A stretch of DNA of 60,442 nt from Candidatus Aminicenantota bacterium (GCA_011049545.1 DRHQ01000020.1:1-60442), one strand, 5' to 3'; counted from the stretch's first letter, positions 34,967 through 43,355 are shown. The notes: generated by a model not told the origin, from the sequence alone. Numbers and translations: made by a program.

Positions 34967-36118
34967 ATGAGATTTGTCAAAGAACCTACCTACAAAAAAT
35001 ATATAACCAAAGAATTGAAACGATTCGATGATCGCAACACGGCACTTAGCCGCGGTGCGGTCGAGGGAAATAAATATACCAAAATGCACCAAAACTGCCT
35101 TAAAAACCTGCAGTCGGTTAAGCCCGGCAAAACCATTATAGACCATGCGACCTGGGTTGCAGGCGCAACCGTTGACTATGTAGTGCGGGCAAATCTATTG
35201 GGCAGAGAAACTAAACCGATTTATAATAACGAGTACCGGCTAAAAAACCCTAATCCTGATGAGTTGGCCAAATTAATAAAAGAAAAAGCCCATTGGATGG
35301 GTGCCGATGATGTAGGAATTGCCAAAATCAACCCTGCCTATATCTACACCCACTGGGGCAACCAAAACGTGAACTACTCCCACGCCGCTGAGGTGGGAGA
35401 CCCCATAGAGATTCCCGCAGAGTGTGATACCGTTATCATGATGGTCCATGAAATGAGTTATGGTGTGATTCAAAGATCACCCGGCATTGAATATGACACC
35501 GATATTGAGTATTCGAAAGGCGCCTGGTGTGCCAGTTCTTTAGCCACATTTATTACCGAACTCGGGTACCGTGCCATACCCTCTGTCAATGAACTGGGGA
35601 TCAATATTGCCATGGCAGTTGATGCCGGACTCGGGGAACTCGGACGAAACGGACAATTGATCACCCGGGATTACGGGCCGCGGGTTCGGCTGAGTAAAGT
35701 TTTTACCAATCTTCCCCTGGTCCCCGATAAACCGATCGATATCGGGGTTCAAAAATTCTGCGAAGCGTGTGCCTTGTGCGCCAGGCACTGTCCCAGCAAC
35801 TCGATCCCGAATGGAGAAAGAACCGATGAAGCCTGGAACGAACAAAATGTGCCCGGTATGCTGAAATGGCCCGCCAGGGCAATGAAATGCCTGGACTGGT
35901 GGGTGAAAAACGGCAACCATTGCTCGATCTGCATCCGGATTTGTCCGTGGAACAAGCCCAATGACCGGCTGCATAAATTTGTCAGATTATTTGCCGAGTA
36001 CAATATTCTCCCCAAGCTGGTGATTTACTTTGATCAACTGCTGGGATACGGTAAACAGGTGAAGCAAATCCACTATGCTCAAAACCCGGAAGTGGAATTA
36101 ATTTCACCCGAAGAGTGA
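34967..36118 (+). CDS. Reductive-dehalogenase-like corrinoid/FeS protein without Tat signal
   Basis: 383 residues. The C-terminal third has two iron-sulfur motifs: CEACALCARHCP at about residue 264 and CSICIRICPWNKP at about 319, in the RdhA arrangement. The central ELGYRAIPSVNELGINIAMAVDAGLGELGRNGQLIT segment is the RdhA/QueG corrinoid-domain signature. Unlike respiratory RdhA there is no twin-arginine leader and no adjacent rdhB anchor gene, so a cytoplasmic, non-respiratory reductase is more likely. Epoxyqueuosine reductase is a relative, but the CPWNKP ending and length favour the dehalogenase branch. AAGGATG precedes the ATG. Confidence 0.78.
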   Translation: MRFVKEPTYKKYITKELKRFDDRNTALSRGAVEGNKYTKMHQNCLKNLQSVKPGKTIIDHATWVAGATVDYVVRANLLGRETKPIYNNEYRLKNPNPDELAKLIKEKAHWMGADDVGIAKINPAYIYTHWGNQNVNYSHAAEVGDPIEIPAECDTVIMMVHEMSYGVIQRSPGIEYDTDIEYSKGAWCASSLATFITELGYRAIPSVNELGINIAMAVDAGLGELGRNGQLITRDYGPRVRLSKVFTNLPLVPDKPIDIGVQKFCEACALCARHCPSNSIPNGERTDEAWNEQNVPGMLKWPARAMKCLDWWVKNGNHCSICIRICPWNKPNDRLHKFVRLFAEYNILPKLVIYFDQLLGYGKQVKQIHYAQNPEVELISPEE

Positions 36119-36371
36119 TCTCATCTGTCCAATGATTAATGATATGTGATAATAAAATAATATTATTTTTTCAAACAATATACCAATGGAAAAAGTGAAC
36201 TCAATTTGATCGCAATCATCTGAAATCTGTTAGCGATAAAAAATCTAACTTGGCTTGCCTTATTATTCTTCCGATTTTTGAATGGGAATAACAGATCTCA
36301 TCTGCATGGAATTTCAGAGGAAATTCTCTGTTTTAAGATATTGAGAAATTATATTTCGCATAAAGATCATT

Positions 36372-36397
36372 TTATACGAAATATTATTTCGTATAAT
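36372..36397 (+). promoter_or_regulatory. Palindromic operator and -10 box for the MobA-type regulator
   Basis: TTATACGAAATA (36372-36383) faces TTATTTCGTATAA (36384-36396), a near-perfect inverted repeat. A further half-site (ATATTTCGCATAA) lies about 20 bp upstream. TATAAT at 36392-36397 is only six bases before the ATG at 36404, so the mRNA may be leaderless; no Shine-Dalgarno is visible. The layout suggests autorepression by the HTH protein. Confidence 0.6.
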
Positions 36398-36403
36398 AAA
36401 AGC

Positions 36404-36877
36404 ATGAAAAAATATTTTTTTACAGAGCAAATAAGCAAAAAATTTAAAGCAATTGACGATTTGCCAGCGTGGTTGTCTAATTATCCCGATTTCAAGGACC
36501 AAATCAAACTCCTCCGAAAAACACTTGGAATGACTCAAGAACAACTTGGAAAGATGGTCAACAGATCTCTAAGGTCTATTCAGCAAATTGAAGGCGGGGA
36601 AGCAAGGCCAAAGATTTCCACTCTATACAAAATAGCCAAAGCATTAAATACAGAATTGAAAATAACGCTGGTTCCACGTCAAAATATCATTGAATTTCTC
36701 GACGAAAAAGCAAGCAAAAAAGCTGAACAACTAGTAAAGCTTACCGAGACAAGCTCTGCGCTCGAAATTCAATCCCCTTCAAAAGAAGAAAGCAAAGCAC
36801 AAGTTAAAAGGCTGAAAAATGAGATTTTAGAAAAAAGAAGAGATAGTTTATGGAATCAAAATCGGACAAAAAAATAA
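36404..36877 (+). CDS. XRE-family HTH regulator, mobile mystery protein A type (antitoxin-like)
   Basis: 157 residues from the ATG at 36404; a longer frame from 36278 has no supporting features. The HTH spans about residues 30-85 (IKLLRKTLGMTQEQLGK, NRSLRSIQQIEGG). The tail VPRQNIIEFLDEKASKKAEQL...LEIQ...LW matches the 'mobile mystery protein A' family (TIGR02612), which always partners a Fic-domain protein B. Overlap of 28 bp with the following MobB frame supports co-expression. Regulated probably by its own palindrome at 36372-36396. Base composition is much more AT-rich than the adjacent dehalogenase-like gene, consistent with acquisition. Confidence 0.8.
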   Translation: MKKYFFTEQISKKFKAIDDLPAWLSNYPDFKDQIKLLRKTLGMTQEQLGKMVNRSLRSIQQIEGGEARPKISTLYKIAKALNTELKITLVPRQNIIEFLDEKASKKAEQLVKLTETSSALEIQSPSKEESKAQVKRLKNEILEKRRDSLWNQNRTKK

Positions 36878-37462
36878 ATCAGGAACTTCCTCCTGGTGCA
36901 ACACCTTTGACTCCTGAAGATTTGGAGGGATTACTTCCAAAATATATTACTACCAGAGAAGAACTAAACGATGCAGAGTTTAAAAATATTTCTGAAGCTT
37001 CAAAAAAATATTTCTTATCAAGAAAAAAAATGAATTTACCACTGGCAACCTTTATAAGATACACAAAGAGATGTTTGGAAGTGGGCCGGCAAAAAAAGGA
37101 AAACAGAAAAAAATATTGGAGTTGACAAAACTCAGATCGATGTGGAGCTGAAAAAATTATTAGACGATTTAAAATGTTGGCTGGAACAAAGTATGAATTC
37201 TCTGGAAATTTCTGCACGACTTCATCACAGGCTTGTGTATATCCACCCTTTTAATAACGGTAATGGCAGATGGGCAAGATTTATTATGAATCTCTTTCTT
37301 AAAGATTATTTGAATTCTTATCTTGAATTTCCAGAGGATGAGCTCCTCTTAACTACTGAAATTAGAAAAACTTATATCAAAGCTCTTCAAAGAGCCGATA
37401 ATTGGGATTATCAGCTTCTGATTGACTTTCAAAAGAAATATATTTCAAATTTTTCCATTTGA
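36850..37462 (+). pseudogene. Frameshifted Fic-domain protein (mobile mystery protein B type)
   Basis: The first frame (36850-37125) encodes the family start PPGATPLTPEDLEGLLPKY and ITTREELNDAEF. The homologous reading then moves through two other frames between about 37048 and 37080: KIHKEMFG in one and DVWKWAGKKRKTEKNIGVD in the next, which runs on to 37462. The C-terminal frame holds an intact Fic motif, HPFNNGNGRWAR. A full-length Fic AMPylase-type toxin therefore cannot be made without two frame corrections. Sequencing error is possible but two shifts within 40 bases look like decay. The upstream HTH partner is intact. Confidence 0.82.
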
Positions 37463-37578
37463 ATCTTCATCAGGAATTAAGAATAGACTTTTTCTTTAGA
37501 TAAAATAGATAAGAGTGTAGAAAAGAGACCAAAAAAGTGGTAAATTTGTAAGTTGATTATTGCTGATATGAGCCAGGT

Positions 37579-37620
37579 GGGCGGTTAGCTCAGTTGGGAT
37601 AGCGCGGCGTTCGCAACGCG
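37579..37620 (+). tRNA. 5' half of a tRNA gene, probably tRNA-Ala(CGC) remnant
   Basis: GGGCGGTTAGCTCAGTTGGG continuing through GATAGCGCGGCGTTCGCAACGC gives a 5' acceptor strand, D arm and an anticodon arm with loop TTCGCAA (anticodon CGC). The variable loop, T arm and 3' acceptor (which would contain ACCGCCC) are absent; unrelated sequence follows. Not a functional tRNA. It marks a recombination or deletion junction directly upstream of the aminotransferase. Confidence 0.6.
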
Positions 37621-37695
37621 TTAAGGAAGCTTTTGAAGATAGGATTAAAATGGAGAGAAAACCTCGCCTTCACTTCTAAGATTAGGAGAAATAAT

Positions 37696-39060
37696 ATGGA
37701 TTTTAAGAGTCTTTCCTTCCCTGATGCACCCGTGATAAAGATCCAACCTCCGGGTCCTCGATCAAAGGAGTACCTCAGTTTTCAGTCAGCTCATGAGAGT
37801 TCTGCTGTTTCATATCCCCGAGGAATGCCCATGGCTTTGAGCAGTGCTCGAGGGGCTACTGTAGAGGACGTCGATGGAAACGTCTACATTGACTTTTTCG
37901 GAGGGGCCGGAGTGATGAATGTCGGGCATGCCAACCCAAAGGTGTTAGAGGATGTTTCCAAGCAGCTCTCAAACCTGACTCATTCCCTGGACTTTCCGAA
38001 CGAACCACGGAAAGCACTCATAGATACCTTGTTTTCGCTCTTTCCTGATCCGTTAAAAAGAGTTTTATTCGGAGGCCCGACTGGGTCTGACGCAGTTGAA
38101 GCGGCTGTGAAGCTTGCCAAGTATAATACGCACCGTCATCCTCTGATATCTTTCGAAGGAGCCTACCACGGAATGAGTTCAGGCGCTCTTTCTCTTTCAA
38201 GCGGCTTGAGCTTCAAAGAAGATTTTCTTCCGCTCATTCCCGAAGTTCATTTTGCACCATATGCTTACTGCTACCGCTGCGCATTCGGAAAGACATCTGA
38301 ATCGTGTGACCTTGAATGTGTGAAATACATAGAGCACATTCTTGAGGACCCCCATTCAGGAGTGGGGAAACCGGCGGCTATCATCGTTGAGGCCATTCAA
38401 GGTGAAGGAGGTTCCATTATTCCTCCAGAGAAGTTTCTCACCGGGATTCGCAAGGCCTGCGACAAAAACAATGTCATTATGATTGTTGACGAAATCCAGG
38501 CGGGTCTGGGTCGAACAGGAAAGATGTTTGCCTTTGAGCACAGCGGAATAGTGCCTGACATAATCACTTTGAGTAAGGGATTGGGAGGCTTGGGCTTTCC
38601 TATTTCATGTATTGCCTACAAAGAAAAACTGGATACATTGCCTCCAGGCAAACATATCGGTACATTTCGGGGAAATGTCATTGCTTACACAGCCGGAGCA
38701 GCGGCACTCCGTTTCATGATTGAAAATAATCTTGCAGAACACTCCTTCAACCTTGGCGAGAAGATGCTCTCCTGGCTTAAAGATATTGAGAAAGATTCGT
38801 CAATTGTAGGAGAAGCTCGAGGAAGGGGGCTTATGCTCGGCATAGAGCTCGTCAAAGATAAAGCATCAAAGGAGCCAGCTCCTGACCTTGCTCAAAAAGT
38901 GAGGACTATCTGTCACCAGCATGGGCTCCTCGTTGAGATAGGTGGCCATTATTCAAACGTTGTCAGATTCCTTCCTCCTCTTGTTCTGACAGAAGAACTG
39001 GCAAAAAAGGGAATAGAAATATTTGCAGATTCAATCAGAGAGGTGGATGAAGAGCAGTAA
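37696..39060 (+). CDS. Class III PLP-dependent aminotransferase
   Basis: 454 residues from the ATG at 37696, with TAGGAG upstream; the longer frame runs into the tRNA remnant. Family motifs: DVDGNVYIDFFGGAGVMNVGH, GPTGSDAVEAA, the cofactor Asp in VDEIQAGLGRTG and Schiff-base Lys in TLSKGLGG. A CYRCAFGKTSESCDLEC segment is a cysteine-rich insert shared with diaminobutyrate/4-aminobutyrate-type members. Substrate likely a terminal amine (GABA, ornithine or diaminobutyrate) or an amino-acid racemization reaction; not decidable here. It is followed 56 bp later by the radical SAM gene. Confidence 0.85.
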   Translation: MDFKSLSFPDAPVIKIQPPGPRSKEYLSFQSAHESSAVSYPRGMPMALSSARGATVEDVDGNVYIDFFGGAGVMNVGHANPKVLEDVSKQLSNLTHSLDFPNEPRKALIDTLFSLFPDPLKRVLFGGPTGSDAVEAAVKLAKYNTHRHPLISFEGAYHGMSSGALSLSSGLSFKEDFLPLIPEVHFAPYAYCYRCAFGKTSESCDLECVKYIEHILEDPHSGVGKPAAIIVEAIQGEGGSIIPPEKFLTGIRKACDKNNVIMIVDEIQAGLGRTGKMFAFEHSGIVPDIITLSKGLGGLGFPISCIAYKEKLDTLPPGKHIGTFRGNVIAYTAGAAALRFMIENNLAEHSFNLGEKMLSWLKDIEKDSSIVGEARGRGLMLGIELVKDKASKEPAPDLAQKVRTICHQHGLLVEIGGHYSNVVRFLPPLVLTEELAKKGIEIFADSIREVDEEQ

Positions 39061-39116
39061 AGGCGGCCTTTAAAAAAATCCTCATGTCGTTCCACCCTGA
39101 GATATAGGATTAAGCC

Positions 39117-40376
39117 ATGGTCAAAGCTTCCCGCGAATTTCAGGTTTTTGCCAAACCGATTGGTTCCATCTGCAACCTGGACTGCCACTACTGTTACTAC
39201 TTGAAGAAGGAACACCTCTATCCAAAGGGCGAGTCTTTTCGCATGTCCGATGAAATCCTGGAAGAGTACATTGTCCAGCACATCGATGCTTCCCCGGATC
39301 CAGAGATCAGGTTTTCCTGGCATGGCGGGGAGCCGACCGTCCTGGGGCTGGACTACTTTCGCAAGATTGTAGCCCTACAGAACAAGCATCAGCCTTCTAA
39401 CCAACGAATTGCCAACGGCATGCAAACAAACGGAATCCTCCTCGATGAGGACTGGTGCAGCTTTCTGGCGGCAGAGGGCTTTGCTGTTGGGCTAAGCCTG
39501 GACGGTCCTCAGGAAATGCATGACCGATACCGCGTCACCAAGGACAAAAAAACCACCCACGAGCAGACGATGCGGGGGTATAAACTCTTGCAGCAGCACA
39601 AAGTTTATACCGATATCCTGTGTGTGGTGAATGCGCAGAATGTCCAGCACCCCACTGAAGTCTACAGATTCTTCAAGCAGATCAATGCCCAATACATAAG
39701 CTTTCTGCCTCTGGTCGAGCCGCAGGCGGACGCCGAAGGCGGCGTCAGCCACATCACCGCGCCGGCTGAAGCTTGGGGAATATTTCTCTGTACCATATTC
39801 GACGAGTGGAAAGACCAGGATATCGGGCAGATTAAAGTACAGATATTCGAAGAGGCTGCCAGAACAGCTTTCAATCAAGAGCATTCGCTGTGTATTTTCC
39901 GTCCGACCTGCGGTGATATTCCCGTCATCGAACACAACGGAGATTTCTATTCATGTGACCACTTCGTCGATGCTGAACACTGCCTTGGGAATATTCAGGA
40001 GACTCCTCTGGTCGAGCTGCTCGAGAGTCCGGCACAGAGAGCATTCGGGAACGCCAAAATGGAGACTTTACCCCGCTATTGCCAGGAATGTGAGGTCAGG
40101 GCTATGTGCCATGGGGAATGCCCGAAGAACCGCTTCCTCCAGACACCGGATGGAGAAGCGGGATTGAATTACCTGTGTGAGGGCTACAAACGCTTTTTTG
40201 CACATTGTCAGCCATTCGTTTCAGAGGTGGCTGCCCAATGGCCCCGACAAAACCTGGACCGGCAAATGCCGCCAGAGCGGGCTGCAGATGCCCGGACAAG
40301 TCTCAAACCGGGTCGGAATGATCCCTGTCCGTGCGGCAGCGGCTTGAAGTACAAGAAATGCTGTCTGGGCAAATGA
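39117..40376 (+). CDS. Radical SAM/SPASM protein, anaerobic sulfatase-maturase (anSME) type
   Basis: 419 residues. Radical SAM cluster CNLDCHYC at residues 19-26, FSWHGGEPT and LSLDGPQEMHDRYR follow. The C-terminal SPASM/Twitch region has CGDIPVIEHNGDFYSCDHF and CQECEVRAMCHGECPKNR. The tail is a SEC-C zinc motif, NDPCPCGSGLKYKKCC. Characterised anSMEs oxidise a Cys or Ser of sulfatases to formylglycine without oxygen. No sulfatase gene is in this window, so the substrate lies elsewhere or is different. Base composition is richer in GC than the neighbouring toxin-like region. Confidence 0.85.
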   Translation: MVKASREFQVFAKPIGSICNLDCHYCYYLKKEHLYPKGESFRMSDEILEEYIVQHIDASPDPEIRFSWHGGEPTVLGLDYFRKIVALQNKHQPSNQRIANGMQTNGILLDEDWCSFLAAEGFAVGLSLDGPQEMHDRYRVTKDKKTTHEQTMRGYKLLQQHKVYTDILCVVNAQNVQHPTEVYRFFKQINAQYISFLPLVEPQADAEGGVSHITAPAEAWGIFLCTIFDEWKDQDIGQIKVQIFEEAARTAFNQEHSLCIFRPTCGDIPVIEHNGDFYSCDHFVDAEHCLGNIQETPLVELLESPAQRAFGNAKMETLPRYCQECEVRAMCHGECPKNRFLQTPDGEAGLNYLCEGYKRFFAHCQPFVSEVAAQWPRQNLDRQMPPERAADARTSLKPGRNDPCPCGSGLKYKKCCLGK

Positions 40377-40427
40377 CCCATTGAACCCGTCATTCCCAGA
40401 ACAAATCGTCAAGGTGCAGACTGGACG

Positions 40428-41285
40428 TCAGGTTTTTAGCTTCTGTTTAAAAAACGCAATGGTCCGTTCCCAGGCAAGCTTGGCCGCTTCCTCATGATAT
40501 CGGGAACTTGTGTCGTTAAAAAAAGCATGCCCCGCACCCTCATATATGAATATCTTGTAATCTACGGATGCCTTCTTTAGAGCTGCTTCGAATTCCGGAA
40601 TGCCCTTATTAATTCGCTCGTCAAGACCAGCATAATGTAGAAGTAAAGATGCTTTAATCTTGGGGACATCTTCAGACGCAGGTTGTCTGCCATAGAAAGG
40701 AACCGCTGCTTTTAAATCCGGAGAGTTGACGGCAACCTGGTTTGTTACTCCTCCCCCCCAGCAGAAGCCTGTGCATCCCACTTTTCCCGTCGACTGAGGA
40801 TGAGTCTTTAAGTACTTTACCGCAGCAAGATAATTTTTTAGGTTCGATTCTCTATCAAGCTTTCGCATCAGCGCCCGAGCCTCATTGGTATCTTCTGGGG
40901 TTCCCCCTAACGGTGATAAGGCGTTTGGGGCAATAACTAAGAAACCCTCCAACGCGACGCGCCTGGCAACATCTTCGGTGTGGGGATTAAGACCTCTGTT
41001 TTCGTGGATCACGATCACACCAGGTAGTTTTTTATCTCCTTTGGGCCTGGCAAAATGTGCAAGAACATCGCCTGTTTCACCGGGATATTTAATATTTTCC
41101 ACATATAGGCGGGAATCATCCTTTGGAACGACTTGAGCCTGGGCATATTTATTTTCTATTAGAGGCAGAAGAGCGATAGCTGCAGCAGTGCCGCCAGCAA
41201 GAAAGGCTAATTTCTTGATGAATTCACGACGATCCAGCAATCCATTGCTGTAATCATCGTGTAAGTCAATAATTTTTTGATCCAT
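40428..41285 (-). CDS. Tat-exported dienelactone hydrolase family protein
   Basis: 285 residues. Twin-Arg leader DRREFIKKLAFLAGG (Arg19-Arg20) preceded by an N-terminal extension. Alpha/beta-hydrolase core with DLH-type nucleophile Cys175 in GFCWGGG, Asp222 and His253 (GAGHAFFND), the complete triad. Hydrolyses lactone or ester bonds in the periplasm; natural substrate unknown. It converges with the radical SAM gene with only 50 bp between them. AGGAGG lies before the ATG. Confidence 0.85.
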   Translation of the reverse strand: MDQKIIDLHDDYSNGLLDRREFIKKLAFLAGGTAAAIALLPLIENKYAQAQVVPKDDSRLYVENIKYPGETGDVLAHFARPKGDKKLPGVIVIHENRGLNPHTEDVARRVALEGFLVIAPNALSPLGGTPEDTNEARALMRKLDRESNLKNYLAAVKYLKTHPQSTGKVGCTGFCWGGGVTNQVAVNSPDLKAAVPFYGRQPASEDVPKIKASLLLHYAGLDERINKGIPEFEAALKKASVDYKIFIYEGAGHAFFNDTSSRYHEEAAKLAWERTIAFFKQKLKT

Positions 41286-41312
41286 AATCCTCCCTCCTTT
41301 ATAACGATAAAA

Positions 41313-42152
41313 TTACTCCTGGACCGCGCTATTACTCGAAGCCAGTTGGACAACTGCCCAAATTTTTAAAGGTTGTCGCTTTTGAGGGCTTCTACCGCCC
41401 CCGGACATTCCTCTGCCTCCGGTTCTCCCACTCATTCCGCCCGACGGGCCACCTCCTCCCCTTCCTCCGCTCATTTGCCCTCTCATATCTGACTTTTCCA
41501 TCTTAGACATTTCAAGTCCAATACCAACCGAGCTGCCTGCTTCTGCTCCGATAGCATAAGGGTATTGTTCGCTCTGAATAAGGGGGACTTTGAGTTCATA
41601 GACAAACATCCCGCTTGAAAACTCGACAATAATATCGATTCCTTTTGCTTCTGCAATCGGCATTTTTTTTAGCTCATCCTTTCCCGGCCCGAGGATTTCC
41701 AATTCAATCATTGGTCTCCTGGGGGCCTGGCTGGATCTTTCCAGATTCTGTTCATCTCTTCTCATACCCATTCCACTTGCTTGCATTCCTAAGGGATATT
41801 TAATGCCAAAAGTTTTTTCTTTGCCGCCATCCGGATCAAACCACAGTGTAAATCCCTTCCTCATCATTTGAGTTCGCATAAACTGGTCTTCAGCAATCAT
41901 GCAAATGTAGAAAAAATTATCATCATTGAGCAAGCCGACGGAAACGTTATCTTCTTCAAAAAACAACATGGTTCCGAGCCAGTCCGCATTTTTACCATCG
42001 ACAGTAATCTCCCGGTCCCGCCAATTGCTGTTTAACTCGAGTTTGCTATTGCCACATCCTACCAACAGGAATAAAAAAAGGATCAGGATGGAAGACATAG
42101 CTGGCTTTCTGCCAGAAAAAACTCTTTTGGATTCTTTTGATTGCACTCTCAT
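41313..42152 (-). CDS. Putative lipoprotein with CBM9-like N-terminus and Gly-rich tail
   Basis: About 279 residues from the ATG at 42152; a GTG four codons earlier is the alternative. A basic N-terminus, a hydrophobic segment and lipobox LVGC mark a lipoprotein. The mature part opens with REITVDGKNADWLGTM and NDDNFFYICMIAEDQFM, which resemble a CBM9-type sandwich. The C-terminus is rich in Gly, Met and Arg (GGRGGGGPSGGMSGRTGG). Function unknown; it sits 27 bp upstream of the hydrolase gene on the same strand. Confidence 0.65.
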   Translation of the reverse strand: MRVQSKESKRVFSGRKPAMSSILILFLFLLVGCGNSKLELNSNWRDREITVDGKNADWLGTMLFFEEDNVSVGLLNDDNFFYICMIAEDQFMRTQMMRKGFTLWFDPDGGKEKTFGIKYPLGMQASGMGMRRDEQNLERSSQAPRRPMIELEILGPGKDELKKMPIAEAKGIDIIVEFSSGMFVYELKVPLIQSEQYPYAIGAEAGSSVGIGLEMSKMEKSDMRGQMSGGRGGGGPSGGMSGRTGGRGMSGGGRSPQKRQPLKIWAVVQLASSNSAVQE

Positions 42153-42364
42153 ATTATTCCCCACGCTAAAGATTCCAATTTTTATATTTTCTGCTTTGTA
42201 TTATTTAGACAACATGATTCCTAAAAGATTTAACTTTAATTTTATTAGAAAGCACATCCGAATTATTTCCTTGTTAACATTACTTCCAGTATTAGCAATG
42301 ATTTTCCAAATACCCCTCTATAGCATATCAACCGCAAAATCAAATATCAAACATTAATAAAACT

Positions 42365-42531
42365 AATACAAACGCAATTATTCCAGTGTCATCGCGAGGA
42401 GCGAAGAAGATTCCTTCGCTTGCCATTGCGAGCCCTGAAAGGGCGTGGCAATCTCTAAAAAAAAGGTTGAGATTGCCACGTCGCTATACTCCTCGCAATG
42501 ACATTGTAAAAATATATATTGCGTTTATATT
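42365..42531. repeat. Complete 167-bp MITE-like repeat with terminal inverted repeats
   Basis: AATACAAACGCAAT at 42365-42378 faces ATTGCGTTTATATT at 42518-42531 (13 of 14 matched). Inside is a CATYGCGAGGAG ... CTCCTCGCAATGACA hairpin with GGCAATCTC/GAGATTGCC arms. Partial copies: left end at 6050, right end at 57077. No coding capacity, so movement would need an enzyme from elsewhere. Confidence 0.78.
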
Positions 42532-42605
42532 ATTTCAATCCATGGTAAGCATCTCCATTGTCGTTATTAAAAAAGGTTTTTATAGATACTCCTTTTAAAA
42601 ATAAC

Positions 42606-42673
42606 TTGACAGCATGTATTACTTTATGTATATTTCTGATGTATATTAAATGTATATATATTAGGTGTACATT
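42606..42673 (+). promoter_or_regulatory. Promoter and operator of the MazEF-type module
   Basis: Consensus -35 TTGACA (42606-42611), exact 17-bp spacer, -10 TATATT (42629-42634). Four TGTAYAT(T/A) half-sites start at 42627, 42640, 42651 and 42666, overlapping the -10 and the leader. That pattern fits cooperative binding of the ribbon-helix-helix antitoxin for autorepression. The gap 42153-42684 otherwise holds the repeat at 42365-42531 and a doubtful 47-codon frame at 42214. Confidence 0.7.
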
Positions 42674-42684
42674 AGAGGTGTAGC

Positions 42685-42924
42685 ATGAGCGCGGTAAGGA
42701 AAAATATTAATTTCCCCGAGGATCTATTAAGGGAAGTAAATAGCCTAACTAAGAAATCAAAAACTGATTTTAGTAAATTTGTACGAGAAGCCACAAAAGA
42801 ATATGTTAATAATCTAAAAAAAGAACAACTTCAAAAGGAACTTGAAGAAGGATATAAGGCAAAAGCTAAATTAAATCTCAAAATATCTGAAGATTTCAAG
42901 TACGTAGACGGAGAAAATATTTAA
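42685..42924 (+). CDS. Ribbon-helix-helix antitoxin (MazE/CopG-like)
   Basis: 79 residues. The N-terminal strand VRKNINFPEDLLREVNSL and following helices form a ribbon-helix-helix DNA-binding fold; the Lys/Glu-rich C-terminal helix should wrap the toxin. Its stop is one base before the toxin start. Expected role: neutralise the MazF-like RNase and repress the operon through the TGTATAT sites. Confidence 0.82.
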   Translation: MSAVRKNINFPEDLLREVNSLTKKSKTDFSKFVREATKEYVNNLKKEQLQKELEEGYKAKAKLNLKISEDFKYVDGENI

Positions 42925-42925
42925 A

Positions 42926-43279
42926 ATGATAGAAGAATTAAAACGAAGAGATGTAGTTTTAGTTAATTTAAATCCCGCAAAGGGAGCTGAAAAGAAAAAA
43001 ATAAGACCATGCTTGATTATTCAAAATAATACAGGAAATAGGTTTTCTCCTTTAACAATTATTGCTGTGATAACCAGTCAAAAAGAAATTGATAAAAAAT
43101 ATCCAACAGATGTTTGGGTTGATAAGGGGGAGGGAGGATTAGATTATCCAAGTGTTATTCAATGTGATCAAATAAGAACAATTGATAAAAATAGAATAAT
43201 TGATAAATTCGGGTATTTAGATACTTCTAGAATGCAAGAAGTAAATAGGGCTCTGAAAATAAGCTTGGATTTGCCTTAG
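42926..43279 (+). CDS. mazF: MazF/PemK-family mRNA endoribonuclease toxin
   Basis: 117 residues, normal family length. Typical opening RRDVVLVNLNPAKGAEKKKIRPCLIIQ, with the conserved Arg-Pro, then SPLTIIAVITSQ with Thr in the catalytic region, YPSVIQCDQIRTID and a C-terminal helix. Appears intact. GGAG within the antitoxin's last codons serves as Shine-Dalgarno, so the pair is coupled. Confidence 0.88.
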   Translation: MIEELKRRDVVLVNLNPAKGAEKKKIRPCLIIQNNTGNRFSPLTIIAVITSQKEIDKKYPTDVWVDKGEGGLDYPSVIQCDQIRTIDKNRIIDKFGYLDTSRMQEVNRALKISLDLP

Positions 43280-43355
43280 CACATTGCAAATGAACGGTAA
43301 CAGATTGAGTAGAGAAGAAAAAAAAGATAAAAATTAATTATATAGAAAGATGTCC

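Noticed and set aside
34967-36118. Epoxyqueuosine reductase QueG
   Set aside because: It shares the corrinoid/FeS layout, but the two cysteine motifs with CPWNKP and overall sequence fit the reductive-dehalogenase branch better; kept as an alternative only.
123-40376. Functional link between the SUMF1 domain (kinase) and the anSME gene as a sulfatase-maturation system
   Set aside because: The SUMF1 domain lacks catalytic cysteines, no sulfatase is present, and the genes are 36 kb apart.
42214-42357. 47-codon plus-strand frame with one hydrophobic segment
   Set aside because: Looks like a possible small membrane peptide, but no Shine-Dalgarno and no relatives recognised.
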